64,000 nt of DNA from Gp6-AA40 sp964505975 (GCA_964505975.1 CAZDLW010000002.1:1-64000); one strand, 5' to 3'; positions 26,230 through 35,252 are shown, counted from the stretch's first letter. The notes: a model not told the origin generated them from the letters alone. Translations and numbers: made by a program.

Positions 26230-27348
26230 ATGATTGAGGCAGTTGCCGAGGGCGCTCGCATCCCCCCCCCGATGTCCCCGATGCGGCCGAAAGGCCACGT
26301 CCAGCTGACGGGCCGGAGCCCCGAGATTCTCGCGCTGGACGAGGAGATCTCGCGGGTCGCCCGCTCCGACGCGAAGGTGCTGATCACGGGCGAAAGCGGC
26401 GTCGGAAAAGAGATCGTCGCACGGAGCATTCACACGCGTGGACCTCGTGCTGCCCATGTCTTTGCGCCCGTCAACTGCGCTGGCCTGCCCGAGACACTGC
26501 TCGAGTCGGAGCTGTTCGGGCACGTGAAGGGAAGTTTCACAGGAGCCTACCGCGACAAACCCGGCAAGCTCGAGACTGCCCACATGGGCACGATCTTCCT
26601 CGACGAGGTCGGCGAGATGACGCTGCGCATGCAGGGGCTCCTGCTGCGCTTCCTCGAGACGGGCGAGCTCCAGAAAGTCGGGGCGGACGGAAGCGGGCGA
26701 ATCGTCAACGTGCGAGTCGTGGCTGCGACCAATCGCGATCTCAGGGAGATGATCCGGCAGGGAAGCTTCCGGGAGGATCTGTTCTACCGCCTCAACGTGA
26801 TCCACATTGTCGTGCCGCCTCTTCGCACACGGCGGCAGGACATCCCGGTGCTCATCGAACAGTTTTTGGCGCAGTTCGCGCACGCGAACCGGACTTCCAT
26901 TGAAGCGGTCTCCCCGGATGCCATGAAGGCGCTGATGGAGTACTCGTGGCCCGGCAATGTCCGTGAGCTCGAGAACGTCATTGAGAGGCTGGTCGTCACC
27001 GTACAGGGTGCGCGGATCGAATACGAACATCTTTCGGCAGAGATCCGTGCGCAGGATTCAATCTCGTTCAGGCCGAAGCGTGAGCGTCGGCGGACTGTTG
27101 CGGACGACCTGTACAAGCGGATGACCGAGCAGCACGAATCGTTCTGGGCGACTGTCTATCCGCTCTTCATGGACCGGGAGATCACGCGCGCGAACGTGCG
27201 CGAGGTCGTGCGCCGTGGTCTCGAGGAGGCGCGCGGCAACTACAAGATCGTTGCGCGGCTATTCAATATGGAAGCGCGCGATTACAAGCGCTTTCTCAAC
27301 TTCCTTCGCAAACACGACTGTCAGGTGCCGTTCAAGGAGTATCGCTAG
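26230..27348 (+). CDS. Sigma-54-dependent transcriptional activator 1 (no N-terminal sensor domain)
   Basis: This is an enhancer-binding protein that uses ATP to open sigma-54 RNA polymerase promoters. Walker A is GESGVGKE (54-61), the polymerase-contact loop is GSFTGA (101-106) rather than GAFTGA, and Walker B is TIFLDEVGEM (D125/E126). Only about 27 residues precede the AAA+ domain, so control must come from another protein. The C-terminal DNA-binding region is not plain Fis: it ends with ARDYKRFLNFLRKHDCQVP, a form shared with the second activator at 32273. It is preceded by a GAF-like protein gene and followed by a secreted Ig-repeat protein. Confidence 0.92.
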   Translation: MIEAVAEGARIPPPMSPMRPKGHVQLTGRSPEILALDEEISRVARSDAKVLITGESGVGKEIVARSIHTRGPRAAHVFAPVNCAGLPETLLESELFGHVKGSFTGAYRDKPGKLETAHMGTIFLDEVGEMTLRMQGLLLRFLETGELQKVGADGSGRIVNVRVVAATNRDLREMIRQGSFREDLFYRLNVIHIVVPPLRTRRQDIPVLIEQFLAQFAHANRTSIEAVSPDAMKALMEYSWPGNVRELENVIERLVVTVQGARIEYEHLSAEIRAQDSISFRPKRERRRTVADDLYKRMTEQHESFWATVYPLFMDREITRANVREVVRRGLEEARGNYKIVARLFNMEARDYKRFLNFLRKHDCQVPFKEYR

Positions 27349-27621
27349 CTGGCAATCTCTCCTGTCCGAACTCTGTGCGGGCGAGACGGTCTACAACGGC
27401 CGCTCGTCCCTTTCTTTCTGGGTCGATCCACGCTGATAACGCAATCGTAAGCCCGAAGACGAGAACGTCGCACGCCCTCACCTGCCGTCTCAGCGGCCTC
27501 AGCCTGTAATTGCTTTCCTGTCAGCACGATGACCGCCACTGGCGGACCCGGCGTCGCGGTTGCACCACCGTGACGCCGAACCGAAGCCCGAGTCGTCCCC
27601 ACCACACTTCACGGCGAGACG

Positions 27622-30009
27622 ATGATGCAATACCGATCCAACGGCGTGCGGTCAATCGCGCGCGCGGCTGTCTGTGTGACACTGGTGCTTGCCCCCGCTC
27701 ATGCGGCGCATGCTGACGCGATCGCGCTGATGTGGGACGCCAGTACCGATGTCAACGTCGCTGGATACGTCGTATATGTCGGGACCGAGTCGGGGACGTA
27801 CGTGCAGAATTTCAACGTCGCCAATGCAACCAGTTTCACGTTCCAGAACGCTGTTGCAGGACAGCAGTACTGCTTTGCCGTCTCCGCGTACGCGGACGGG
27901 CCGATCGAGGGGCCAAAATCGCCTGCGGTGTGCGGATACAGCAATGCGCCGCCCACACTCGTAAACCCGGGCAACCAGACGAGCGTTGTCGGGCAGCAGG
28001 CTGGGTTGCAGCTCGCCGGAACGGATCCGTACGGTGATCCACTCACGTACAGCGCCACTGGATTGCCACCGGGTCTCTCGGTGGTTCCCACGACCGGCTT
28101 CGTCTCGGGCACGGCCACGACCGCTGGAACGTTCAATGTGACTGCCGTCGTGTCGGATGGCGTGCTGAGTGCCGTGCAGTCGTTCGTCTGGACGATCCAG
28201 ACGGGGTTGCCCGCGGCGGCGGTGCTCGTGAGCCCGTCTGGGTCCCTGTCGACGACGACGCCGGCGTTCGTGTGGCATGCCGTGGCCGGTGCGACGAGAT
28301 ACCGGTTGTGGGTGGACGATGCCAGCACCATCGACCCGCGCATCCAAGTCGACTACACGCCGGCACAGGCAGGATGTGCCTCTGGCTCCGGCAGTTGTCA
28401 GGTGACACCCGGCGTGGCCCTTGCTGTGGGTCCGGGCACGTGGTCGATCCGTGCGGCAAGTGGGGCCGGCGACGGCCCCTGGAGTGGCGCGCGTGATTTC
28501 GTCGTGCCCGATCGCACACCGCCCGTTGTTGCCATCACGTCACCGGTGAGTGGTGCAAGCCTCACCACCACGAACAGCAGCATCAGCCTCGCCGGCACGG
28601 CCTCGGATGACGTGCAGGTGACCCAGGTGATCTGGACGAACAGCAAAGGTGGCGGTGGAACGGCGACAGGGACCTCGAATTGGAACATCGCGTCGGTTCC
28701 GCTCCAGATTGGGACGAACGCGATCACCATCACGGCGCGGGATGCTGGCGGCAATACGGCACTGGCCGTGCTCACTGTCCATCGCGCCGACGTCCGTATC
28801 CCGACAGTCACGATCACGTCTCCCACGATGGCACCCGCTCACGTGACAACGGCAAGTCAGGTCGCGATCGCGGGAATGGCAAGTTCTACCGCAGGGGTGA
28901 CGCACGTGACGTGGACGAACGCTGCCGGTGGTTCCGGCACGGCCGTCGGGAACACGCAGTGGAACGTCCCCTCGGTCCCGCTGCAGGTCGGGAACAACGT
29001 CATCACCGTGATGGCACACGACGCTGCGGGTCGGACCATGCTTGCCGCGCTGACCGTGACGCGTACGGGTGCTCAGGGGAACGGCCCCCGGCCCACAGTG
29101 GTCATCACGGCGCCAACGCTGGCAGACACCTGGGAGACCCAGGCGCGCGTGATCACTGTCGCCGGAACGACCGCCGGCAACGGCGGCATCACTGAGGTCA
29201 CATGGGTGACGGACCGTGGTCACAGCGGGATGGCCATGGGCACGTCGTCGTGGAACGCAGCCGGTATCACACTCGAGCCGGGAGCGAACGTCATTACGGT
29301 GACCGCTCGGGACGCTGCTGGAATCACGGCCAGCGATACGCTGATGGTGAACTACCGCGCACAGACCGGCGCTGGCGTGTTCGGTCGATCCGCGACCCCA
29401 GCCCTGGCGGCTCCTCAGGGTGCCACTTCCACGAGTGACATACGAACGGCGGTTCCCAGGCAGATGACGCCGCCTCCCCAAGCCACGACCGCGGGGGCTC
29501 AAGGCGCGCAACCGAAAGCCGCCGACTCTACGCTCGTGAGGCAGGGTGGCGAACAGCGAAGTGCCAGCCCGACGTGGGTTGGTCCGGTCGGTGGTGGCGC
29601 CTCGATCACGACTGACGCGCCTCCGTCGGCGCCGACGCGAACACTGAGGCCACCGGAGACCGTCCGCCAGCCGGATGGGACCAGTGAGGTTGATGCACTG
29701 CCAGAAGTCGGGACGGACGGGACACCTGGAGACGAGCCCACGATCACTGTGGCGGCGCCAAGGGCCGGTCACGTCCATGTGACCGACGCGGCCACCGTGA
29801 CATTGGCTGGCTCAGGGAGCGAGAAGATACGCGTGATCCGATGGGTGTCAGATCGGGGCGGCAGCGGCGTCGCCGCAGGAACGACTGTGTGGCAGATTCC
29901 AGACGTTCAACTCGAGGCTGGCGTCAATGTCATCGATGTGACCGCCGAAAGTGTCGATGGCCGGACGAGTCGAAGGCAGGTGCTGATCCGGTACGAGCCG
30001 AGCCAGTAA
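27622..30009 (+). CDS. Secreted multi-domain Ig/fibronectin-type repeat protein
   Basis: A signal peptide (RAAVCVTLVLAPAHAAHA) is followed by a fibronectin III-like domain (about 33-115), a putative Ig domain of the He_PIG type (LTYSATGLPPGLSVVPTTG, about 115-195) and another fold around 200-290. Four related 90-residue Ig-like repeats follow. Each begins near ITSP or ITAP and contains W-[TV]-[NDS]-x-[RKA]-G and N-x-I-T-V-x-A-x-D-A-x-G. Repeats 1-3 are contiguous. A Pro/Thr/Ala-rich linker of about 120 residues separates the fourth, which ends the protein. No sorting signal or membrane anchor is seen. It is probably an extracellular adhesin or matrix protein, possibly controlled by the activator 273 bp upstream. 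Confidence 0.8.
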   Translation: MMQYRSNGVRSIARAAVCVTLVLAPAHAAHADAIALMWDASTDVNVAGYVVYVGTESGTYVQNFNVANATSFTFQNAVAGQQYCFAVSAYADGPIEGPKSPAVCGYSNAPPTLVNPGNQTSVVGQQAGLQLAGTDPYGDPLTYSATGLPPGLSVVPTTGFVSGTATTAGTFNVTAVVSDGVLSAVQSFVWTIQTGLPAAAVLVSPSGSLSTTTPAFVWHAVAGATRYRLWVDDASTIDPRIQVDYTPAQAGCASGSGSCQVTPGVALAVGPGTWSIRAASGAGDGPWSGARDFVVPDRTPPVVAITSPVSGASLTTTNSSISLAGTASDDVQVTQVIWTNSKGGGGTATGTSNWNIASVPLQIGTNAITITARDAGGNTALAVLTVHRADVRIPTVTITSPTMAPAHVTTASQVAIAGMASSTAGVTHVTWTNAAGGSGTAVGNTQWNVPSVPLQVGNNVITVMAHDAAGRTMLAALTVTRTGAQGNGPRPTVVITAPTLADTWETQARVITVAGTTAGNGGITEVTWVTDRGHSGMAMGTSSWNAAGITLEPGANVITVTARDAAGITASDTLMVNYRAQTGAGVFGRSATPALAAPQGATSTSDIRTAVPRQMTPPPQATTAGAQGAQPKAADSTLVRQGGEQRSASPTWVGPVGGGASITTDAPPSAPTRTLRPPETVRQPDGTSEVDALPEVGTDGTPGDEPTITVAAPRAGHVHVTDAATVTLAGSGSEKIRVIRWVSDRGGSGVAAGTTVWQIPDVQLEAGVNVIDVTAESVDGRTSRRQVLIRYEPSQ

Positions 30010-30142
30010 GGAATGAGGTCCATGCACTGACGCGCGCATCACAGAACACAACTCAGCGGTACGTTTGTTGCCATGCCCTCTCGACTGACGGCTTCAGTCG
30101 GAAGGATAGAGTTGAGTGTAATCTGCAGAAATTTCAGGATGC

Positions 30143-30158
30143 GGCGATAATGATCGCC
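30143..30158 (+). promoter_or_regulatory. Hairpin enclosing the start codon of the diguanylate cyclase gene
   Basis: GGCGAT (30143-30148) and ATCGCC (30153-30158) form a perfect 6-bp stem whose four-base loop AATG contains the ATG at 30150-30152. In mRNA this could make initiation sensitive to structure. If the real start is ATG 30321 the coincidence loses meaning. Confidence 0.35.
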
Positions 30159-31697
30159 CCAAAACCAGGAATTTCTGGAGAAAATCTGCCCATCGGCGAA
30201 CTTCGTTCGACGAATTCGTCAACAAATCAATTTGAGTCTCCATTTCCTGTCTCCATTTCCATTCTGACCCCGAAGCAAGCGGCACAGCTTGGGACCGCAC
30301 ATGCAGTCGCGACCCCTGCGATGCGACCGGACGAGCGCGTGCAGATGGTGGTTTCGCGTCTTGCCGAGATTGTGGGAGTCGCGGTGGCGTTCGTCGGCCG
30401 ACGCGGCGAGACATGGACCATCCTTGCGGAGTCGCCCAGTGGCGGGTTGCCGTTCTCGTCAGGGGCCGTACCGCGTGCTTTCATCCGTACGGCTGAGGCG
30501 CTCGGCACCGGTGTCACCGCCTGGCCCTGCCAGGACCGCGAGTGGACGCTGGTCGGATTGACAAGGAAACCGGATTCGCCCGTCGTGCTCGTACTCGAAA
30601 ACGACTGGACGCTCTGTGCGTCGGCTCTCGCAGATCTCGGGCGCTCGTTGCTCTCGGGAAGTACGCAACCAATCGAGTGGTTCCCTCCTGAGGCCGGTAT
30701 TGCGGCGCACACTCTGACGCGGGCGCTGGCGGAGAGCGGCGGGTTGAGGGACACGTGCGAGACGGTGCTGCGCCACGTCGTTCGCGCCGTCCCCAGCCGA
30801 CTTGGTGCGATCGCCCTTCCGACGCCACACGGCGACCTGTCAGTGGTCGCTACGCACGGGTACCCGCTCGCCCTGGTGGAGCATCTCCGCATCCCCCCCG
30901 GCTCTGGAGTCATTGGGGCGGTATTCCAGTCGGGTTCGCCGATGGTTGTCGCGGACGTCACCCAGGTCTCTGCGATCCGGCGCAAGCGGCATCGTTATCG
31001 AACGGGCTCGTTCGTCGCGATGCCCATCACGGCTGAAGCCGGAGTTCTCGGCGTCGTCTGTCTCACCGATCGGGTGGATGATGGTGCGTTCTCGCTCGAA
31101 CAAGTAGGAACGCTGCGCCTGCTGCTGATATCAGCCGGAATGGCGTTGGAGCGGGAGCGGGCCCGACGGCAGGCTCACGCGTATGCGCAGGCCGCGATCG
31201 TCGACCCCGTGAGCACGCTCTTCAACAGGCGCTACTTCGAAATGCGCCTCGACGAGGAACTGCAACGGGCCGCACGGCAGGGAACAGACGTGGCGCTGCT
31301 GATGATCGACATCGACGAGTTCAAAGGGATCAACGACACCTTCGGCCACGTAACTGGGGACACCGTGATCAAGGATGTCGCACAGTTGCTGCGCGGGTCC
31401 GTCCGCGTCTTCGACGTCTGCGCGCGATACGGCGGCGAGGAGTTCTCGGTGGTCATGCCGGGCAGCAGCGCGGAAAGCGCGGCATTGATTGCCGAACGCA
31501 TCCGCCAGCGGATAGCCGCGTACCGACCGGCAGATCACCGGTTGCGCGATCTTCGGGTGACGGCCAGCCTTGGTGTCGCGAAGTCATGGGCGGGTGTAAC
31601 CGCCCTGGACCTGATCGAGCGTGCTGACCGAGCGCTGTATGCGGCCAAGCGCGCGGGCAGCAATCGAGTGGTGGTCAGCGGGTCAGCGGACCAGTAG
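30150..31697 (+). CDS. GAF-domain diguanylate cyclase (GGDEF)
   Basis: This enzyme synthesises cyclic-di-GMP from two GTP. A GAF domain (PPGSGVIGAVFQSGSPMV, then FVAMPITAEAGVLGVVCL) precedes the cyclase. The GGDEF domain has DPVSTLFNRRYFE, the metal-binding IDIDEFKGINDTFGH region, and an intact active loop RYGGEEF. An inhibitory-site RxxD (RVFD) lies five residues before GGEEF, so product inhibition is likely. Upstream of the GAF domain is a region of about 150 residues without assignment. The start could also be ATG 30321; a longer in-frame reading overlaps the previous gene and is not credible. It fits functionally with the PilZ gene in the same island. Confidence 0.92.
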   Translation: MIAPKPGISGENLPIGELRSTNSSTNQFESPFPVSISILTPKQAAQLGTAHAVATPAMRPDERVQMVVSRLAEIVGVAVAFVGRRGETWTILAESPSGGLPFSSGAVPRAFIRTAEALGTGVTAWPCQDREWTLVGLTRKPDSPVVLVLENDWTLCASALADLGRSLLSGSTQPIEWFPPEAGIAAHTLTRALAESGGLRDTCETVLRHVVRAVPSRLGAIALPTPHGDLSVVATHGYPLALVEHLRIPPGSGVIGAVFQSGSPMVVADVTQVSAIRRKRHRYRTGSFVAMPITAEAGVLGVVCLTDRVDDGAFSLEQVGTLRLLLISAGMALERERARRQAHAYAQAAIVDPVSTLFNRRYFEMRLDEELQRAARQGTDVALLMIDIDEFKGINDTFGHVTGDTVIKDVAQLLRGSVRVFDVCARYGGEEFSVVMPGSSAESAALIAERIRQRIAAYRPADHRLRDLRVTASLGVAKSWAGVTALDLIERADRALYAAKRAGSNRVVVSGSADQ

Positions 31698-32028
31698 CAG
31701 CGACGCCTGAATCAGCCCGCCCCATCGAGACGCAAGACATCCCATCGAGAATCGTCAGCGAACCCGCGGCCACGGGCGCCCAGCGCTGCAGGAGGGCCAT
31801 CGCGTGATCCGTGGTCGCGAAACGCGAGCACCGGACCACGACCGATGCCGTCGCGTCATCGGAACGGGCGACCTGGATCCACCAACTGTGTTGATCGTCG
31901 TGCACGCCATGAACAGCCGCAATCCAGTCCATGGCGTCGCCATTGACGTGGCGTCCGTCGAGGGCGGACGCAAGCGTGTGCAGTCCGAGCTCCGGGGGAG
32001 GAAGGTGGGGGGTGGAGAGAGACCGCAT
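31675..32028 (-). CDS. Hypothetical protein, about 117 residues
   Basis: No family was recognised. A minus-strand frame starting at ATG 32028 contains a globular-looking segment (DAMDWIAAVHGVHDDQHSW and WIQVARSDDATASVVVRCS). It overlaps the 3' end of the cyclase gene tail to tail by 23 bp. The frame continues upstream to 32241 but that part looks non-coding. It would be transcribed divergently from sigma-54 activator 2. It is a small gene candidate only. Confidence 0.4.
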   Translation of the reverse strand: MRSLSTPHLPPPELGLHTLASALDGRHVNGDAMDWIAAVHGVHDDQHSWWIQVARSDDATASVVVRCSRFATTDHAMALLQRWAPVAAGSLTILDGMSCVSMGRADSGVAATGPLTR

Positions 32029-32272
32029 GCGTTCCGATGTACCAGGACTCGTGCCAGATGCGGGGGCGGCGTAGTGACTTGGGCTAAGCTGTTGGTGAGA
32101 CGAAATTTGTGCGTGCAGACCCGAACCTGCGCGTATCCACCGACACGGGGAAATCGCAAAATTGTAATAATTCGCCCGACTTTTTGTGATTTTCTTGTTG
32201 AGTTTCTTCTGCTTCGTACGGCAGACTATCGTCTCTCCCATCTACAAGCATTGCTACTACTCAGCATCTAAA
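32029..32272 (+). promoter_or_regulatory. AT-rich upstream region of sigma-54 activator 2
   Basis: The segment 32150-32272 is markedly AT-rich compared with its neighbours. A TAATAAT stretch near 32163-32169 could supply a -10. It separates two divergent reading frames. No inverted repeat long enough to name as an operator was seen. Confidence 0.4.
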
Positions 32273-33475
32273 ATGGGGAATCCGCTGTTGACAAACGGGC
32301 TTGCGCGGTCGCGCCCTCAGCCAGTTCTGATCGGCGAGAGCCAAGCCGTTTGCGAGTTGCGCAAGGACATCGACGCTGCGGCCCGGACCGACGCCAAGGT
32401 CTTGGTTCTCGGGGAGACAGGCGCGGGCAAAGAGGTCGTTGCGCAACTGATTCACGCGCAGAGCGCGCGGATGCGGCGGCCCTTCGTTGCCGTGAATTGC
32501 AGTGGCATTCCGGAAACGCTGCTCGAGTCGGAGCTGTTCGGTCACATGCGAGGGAGCTTCACGGGGGCGTACCGCGACAAGCCAGGCCTCGTGCGGCAGG
32601 CCGATCATGGAACGTTGTTTCTCGACGAACTCGGGGAGATGAGCCTCCGAATGCAGGCCGTACTGCTCCGGTTTGCCGAAACGGGTGAGATTCAGCCTAT
32701 CGGAGCCGATGCCGTAACCGGGCGAACGGACGTCCGCCTCATCACGGCCACCAATCGAGACCTCCGGAAGCAGATCGAACTGGGTGTGTTTCGGGAGGAT
32801 CTGTATTATCGACTCAATATCATCCAGATCTACGTGCCGCCGCTGCGCGAACGGGGCGACGACGTCCTGATCCTGGTGCGGCACTACCTCAGGCAGGCGA
32901 GTGAAGCCCACGGATTGTCGACGCCCGAGGTGACCGCCGATGCCGAGCAGTTGTTGGTCGCCTACCCTTGGCCGGGAAACGTTCGCGAACTGAAGAATAT
33001 CGCCGAGAGGCTTGTCGTACGTGCCTCCGAGGCCGCGATCGGGCCCGACGATCTGCCGCGCGAACTCCGTGGCGAGCGACAGATGGTTTCTCCGTCCCGT
33101 TGGATGCCCGACACGGTGCCGCCGCGTCCGACCGTCCCGGGACCGCCCTCCGAACAGACCTCGGCAACCGTCGACCGTCTGTGGGAGCGCCTGTTGGCAG
33201 GGGAGGATTTCTGGACGGTTGTCCACCAGCCCTTCAAGGCGCATGAATTGACGCGCGACGATCTGGCCGCGCTGATTCATCGCGGCCTAGAGCACACGCG
33301 CGGCAGTTATCGGGCGCTCCTCACGGTCTTCGGGCTGCCGGCTACCGATTACAAAAGGCTTCACGCGTTCTTGTACCAGCAGAATTGCAACCTTCCCGTA
33401 GGTCCGTATCGTGCGGCGAAGGCCGGCCTGAATCGCTACACACGGGGCTCGTCGACCTACTCGTCCGCCTCGTGA
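32273..33475 (+). CDS. Sigma-54-dependent transcriptional activator 2 (no N-terminal sensor domain)
   Basis: This is a paralogue of the activator at 26230. Walker A is GETGAGKE (47-54), the polymerase loop is GSFTGA (94-99), and Walker B is TLFLDELGEM. The N-terminus before the AAA+ core is only about 20 residues, so the trigger must come from elsewhere. The C-terminus ends with ATDYKRLHAFLYQQNCNLP, matching the first activator's unusual end. ATG 32273 is chosen because upstream codons (from 32186) encode an AT-rich hydrophobic stretch typical of a promoter region. gmhA follows 150 bp downstream. Confidence 0.92.
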   Translation: MGNPLLTNGLARSRPQPVLIGESQAVCELRKDIDAAARTDAKVLVLGETGAGKEVVAQLIHAQSARMRRPFVAVNCSGIPETLLESELFGHMRGSFTGAYRDKPGLVRQADHGTLFLDELGEMSLRMQAVLLRFAETGEIQPIGADAVTGRTDVRLITATNRDLRKQIELGVFREDLYYRLNIIQIYVPPLRERGDDVLILVRHYLRQASEAHGLSTPEVTADAEQLLVAYPWPGNVRELKNIAERLVVRASEAAIGPDDLPRELRGERQMVSPSRWMPDTVPPRPTVPGPPSEQTSATVDRLWERLLAGEDFWTVVHQPFKAHELTRDDLAALIHRGLEHTRGSYRALLTVFGLPATDYKRLHAFLYQQNCNLPVGPYRAAKAGLNRYTRGSSTYSSAS

Positions 33476-33625
33476 ACGATGCGGCGCTGGAGCGTGCGGC
33501 GTACGGGTCGGGATCGCCGCCCGAGATCGCAGCCCATACCGCCGAGCCGCAGGTCCGTGCCCGGAGGCGTTCCCCCCCGCATCGAGGCGTTGGACCCGCA
33601 CGCCTCTTGCCGTGTGCGCACCGTC

Positions 33626-34207
33626 ATGGACGCTGAGCTTGCCGCCGCGTTTCGACAGGTTGCGGCCAACATGGAGCGAATTGCCAGCGACCCCTATGTC
33701 GAGTCGTTGTCCCGCGCCATTGATCTGTTCGAGCGCACGTTTCGAACGGGACACAAATTGCTCGTGTTTGGAAACGGAGGGTCCGCAGCAGACGCGCAAC
33801 ACCTGACCGCGGAGCTCGTGGGGCGCTTCTTGGCGTTTCGTCGTCCGCTCCCCGCGATCGCCTTGACAACGAATCAGGCGCTCCTCACGGCGTGGAGCAA
33901 CGACCGATCCTTCGAGGAGATCTTCAGCCGCCAGGTAGAGGCCCTTGGCGAGCCAGGGGACCTCGCATGTGCACTCTCCACGAGTGGCCTGTCACGAAAT
34001 GTCACGAACGGGCTGCGTGCGGCGCGGGAGATGGGGCTCAGCACGATTGCGTTGACGGGCCACGGGGGCGGAGAGCTCGGCGGCCTGTGCGACGTGTTGC
34101 TCGCGGTTCCCCTGAGCGACACGCCACGAATCCAGGAAGTCCACCTGGTCACATACCATCTGATTTGCGCCGCCCTGGAGCAACGGATTGTGGCTCGGGG
34201 AACTTGA
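33626..34207 (+). CDS. gmhA: Sedoheptulose-7-phosphate isomerase (phosphoheptose isomerase)
   Basis: GmhA converts sedoheptulose-7-phosphate to D-glycero-D-manno-heptose-7-phosphate, the first step of ADP-heptose synthesis for LPS. The 193-residue SIS-domain protein shows FGNGGSAADAQHLTAELVGRF, SNDRSFEEIFSRQVEAL and ALSTSGLSRNV, all diagnostic. ATG 33626 gives the standard length; the longer reading to 33479 is unlikely. Its 3' end overlaps the convergent Dabb gene by 59 bp. It belongs to the same pathway as rfaE2 (3433) but is placed beside regulators rather than with LPS genes. Confidence 0.93.
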   Translation: MDAELAAAFRQVAANMERIASDPYVESLSRAIDLFERTFRTGHKLLVFGNGGSAADAQHLTAELVGRFLAFRRPLPAIALTTNQALLTAWSNDRSFEEIFSRQVEALGEPGDLACALSTSGLSRNVTNGLRAAREMGLSTIALTGHGGGELGGLCDVLLAVPLSDTPRIQEVHLVTYHLICAALEQRIVARGT

Positions 34208-34544
34208 GTGCGGCCACTCCCTTCTCTCCTTCCACAACCAGATAGTCGTACATCAGGGCTTCGTCGAACACCTCGTAAAATCGCGCGGCGAGCGGCTCGT
34301 GCGCCGGGTGTCGAAGGTATGCCTCGAGACCGACAACGTCGTCGAACTCCAGAAACGCGGCGTACGAGTAATCGGTGGACATGCGGTGTTCGTAATCGCG
34401 TCCGTGCGTGACCCGGTGCCCTACGCGTACGCGCCGGATTGAGGGGATCTCCTGGAGGGCTGTGACGAGCGTGTCAGCCAACGCCCCGCGCTGTTCGAGT
34501 GAGACGTCGGCGCGGGGGCGAAAGAGAACGAGATGCACGATCAC
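34149..34544 (-). CDS. Dabb (stress-responsive alpha/beta barrel) family protein
   Basis: This is a small ferredoxin-like dimeric barrel protein. VIVHLVLFRPRAD at the N-terminus, the central DYEHRMSTDYSYAAFLEFDD and LEAYLRHPAHEPLAARFYE are typical of the Dabb family. Members include plant stress proteins and some cyclases; the biochemical role here is unknown. It begins at GTG 34544. The last 59 bp overlap gmhA on the opposite strand. It is the third gene of a probable minus-strand unit after the NtrC-type regulator and the basic protein. Confidence 0.82.
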   Translation of the reverse strand: MIVHLVLFRPRADVSLEQRGALADTLVTALQEIPSIRRVRVGHRVTHGRDYEHRMSTDYSYAAFLEFDDVVGLEAYLRHPAHEPLAARFYEVFDEALMYDYLVVEGEKGVAALKFPEPQSVAPGRRKSDGM

Positions 34545-34637
34545 AGGAAGAATCTCTCGGCCGAGAAGTCCGCCGCAAGGGACACACGAATGGGACGACG
34601 CCCAAGGCGCCGTTCGTCATGCCCCCGCGCCTGACCG

Positions 34638-35246
34638 CTACCGGCGGAAACGTGTTCGTGGGCGATCGGCCCTTCCTCGAGGTGCCGACGACGACGGCGC
34701 GGTCGCGTTGCGAGAGCGTGGTCCGGCATCCCGCGTGCGAGGACGCTGCCGAGGTTCCTGTTCCCCGCCGGCGTGCGATGAGCGTTCTGGTCGTTCACGC
34801 TCGACCGGCACGTTCGGAGCCCCCCTGCGCGAGCGTGCCGCGTATTCGGTGGCTGACGGGTCGCCATGCTGGCGAACGAACTTGCTCCGGCGTCGGTCGA
34901 TATTCCGCTGCCGTTTGGCGTCCTTATATCGTTGCCGCGGATCGCGATGGTCACCGCCTGGTCGCCAATCACGATGACCGGATTGCGAGGGACCACCGCT
35001 CATCGATCTCGGGCCCGATCGTCCCGATCGTCGCTGGTCCGTGGGGTTCCGTCGGGACATCAACTCTTCTCGTGCGGCGTCGGGCGACTCCCACAGCCGG
35101 CCGCGGGCGAACCACTTCATCACCGCGTCCGGATGCTTCTCCTTGAGTCGCCGGAATGTCGGCACCAGCTCATCGCGTCTGGCGGAGCGAAACGCCGTAG
35201 GGAGGTTACCTGCGATGATCGTCCAATATGCGTAGCGCGGAGGCAT
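34638..35246 (-). CDS. Basic protein with conserved N-terminal block and Arg-rich disordered tail
   Basis: The first 60 or so residues (YAYWTIIAGNLPTAFRSA, RRDELVPTFRRLKEKHP, VMKWFARGRLWESP) look like a folded domain. I recall similar short proteins in related genomes but cannot name the family. The rest is strongly basic and rich in Arg, Ser, Pro and Gly, probably disordered, and could bind nucleic acid. It starts at ATG 35246, six bases after the stop of the NtrC-type regulator, so both are likely co-transcribed. Confidence 0.65.
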   Translation of the reverse strand: MPPRYAYWTIIAGNLPTAFRSARRDELVPTFRRLKEKHPDAVMKWFARGRLWESPDAAREELMSRRNPTDQRRSGRSGPRSMSGGPSQSGHRDWRPGGDHRDPRQRYKDAKRQRNIDRRRSKFVRQHGDPSATEYAARSRRGAPNVPVERERPERSSHAGGEQEPRQRPRTRDAGPRSRNATAPSSSAPRGRADRPRTRFRR

Positions 35247-35252
35247 AGTCTC

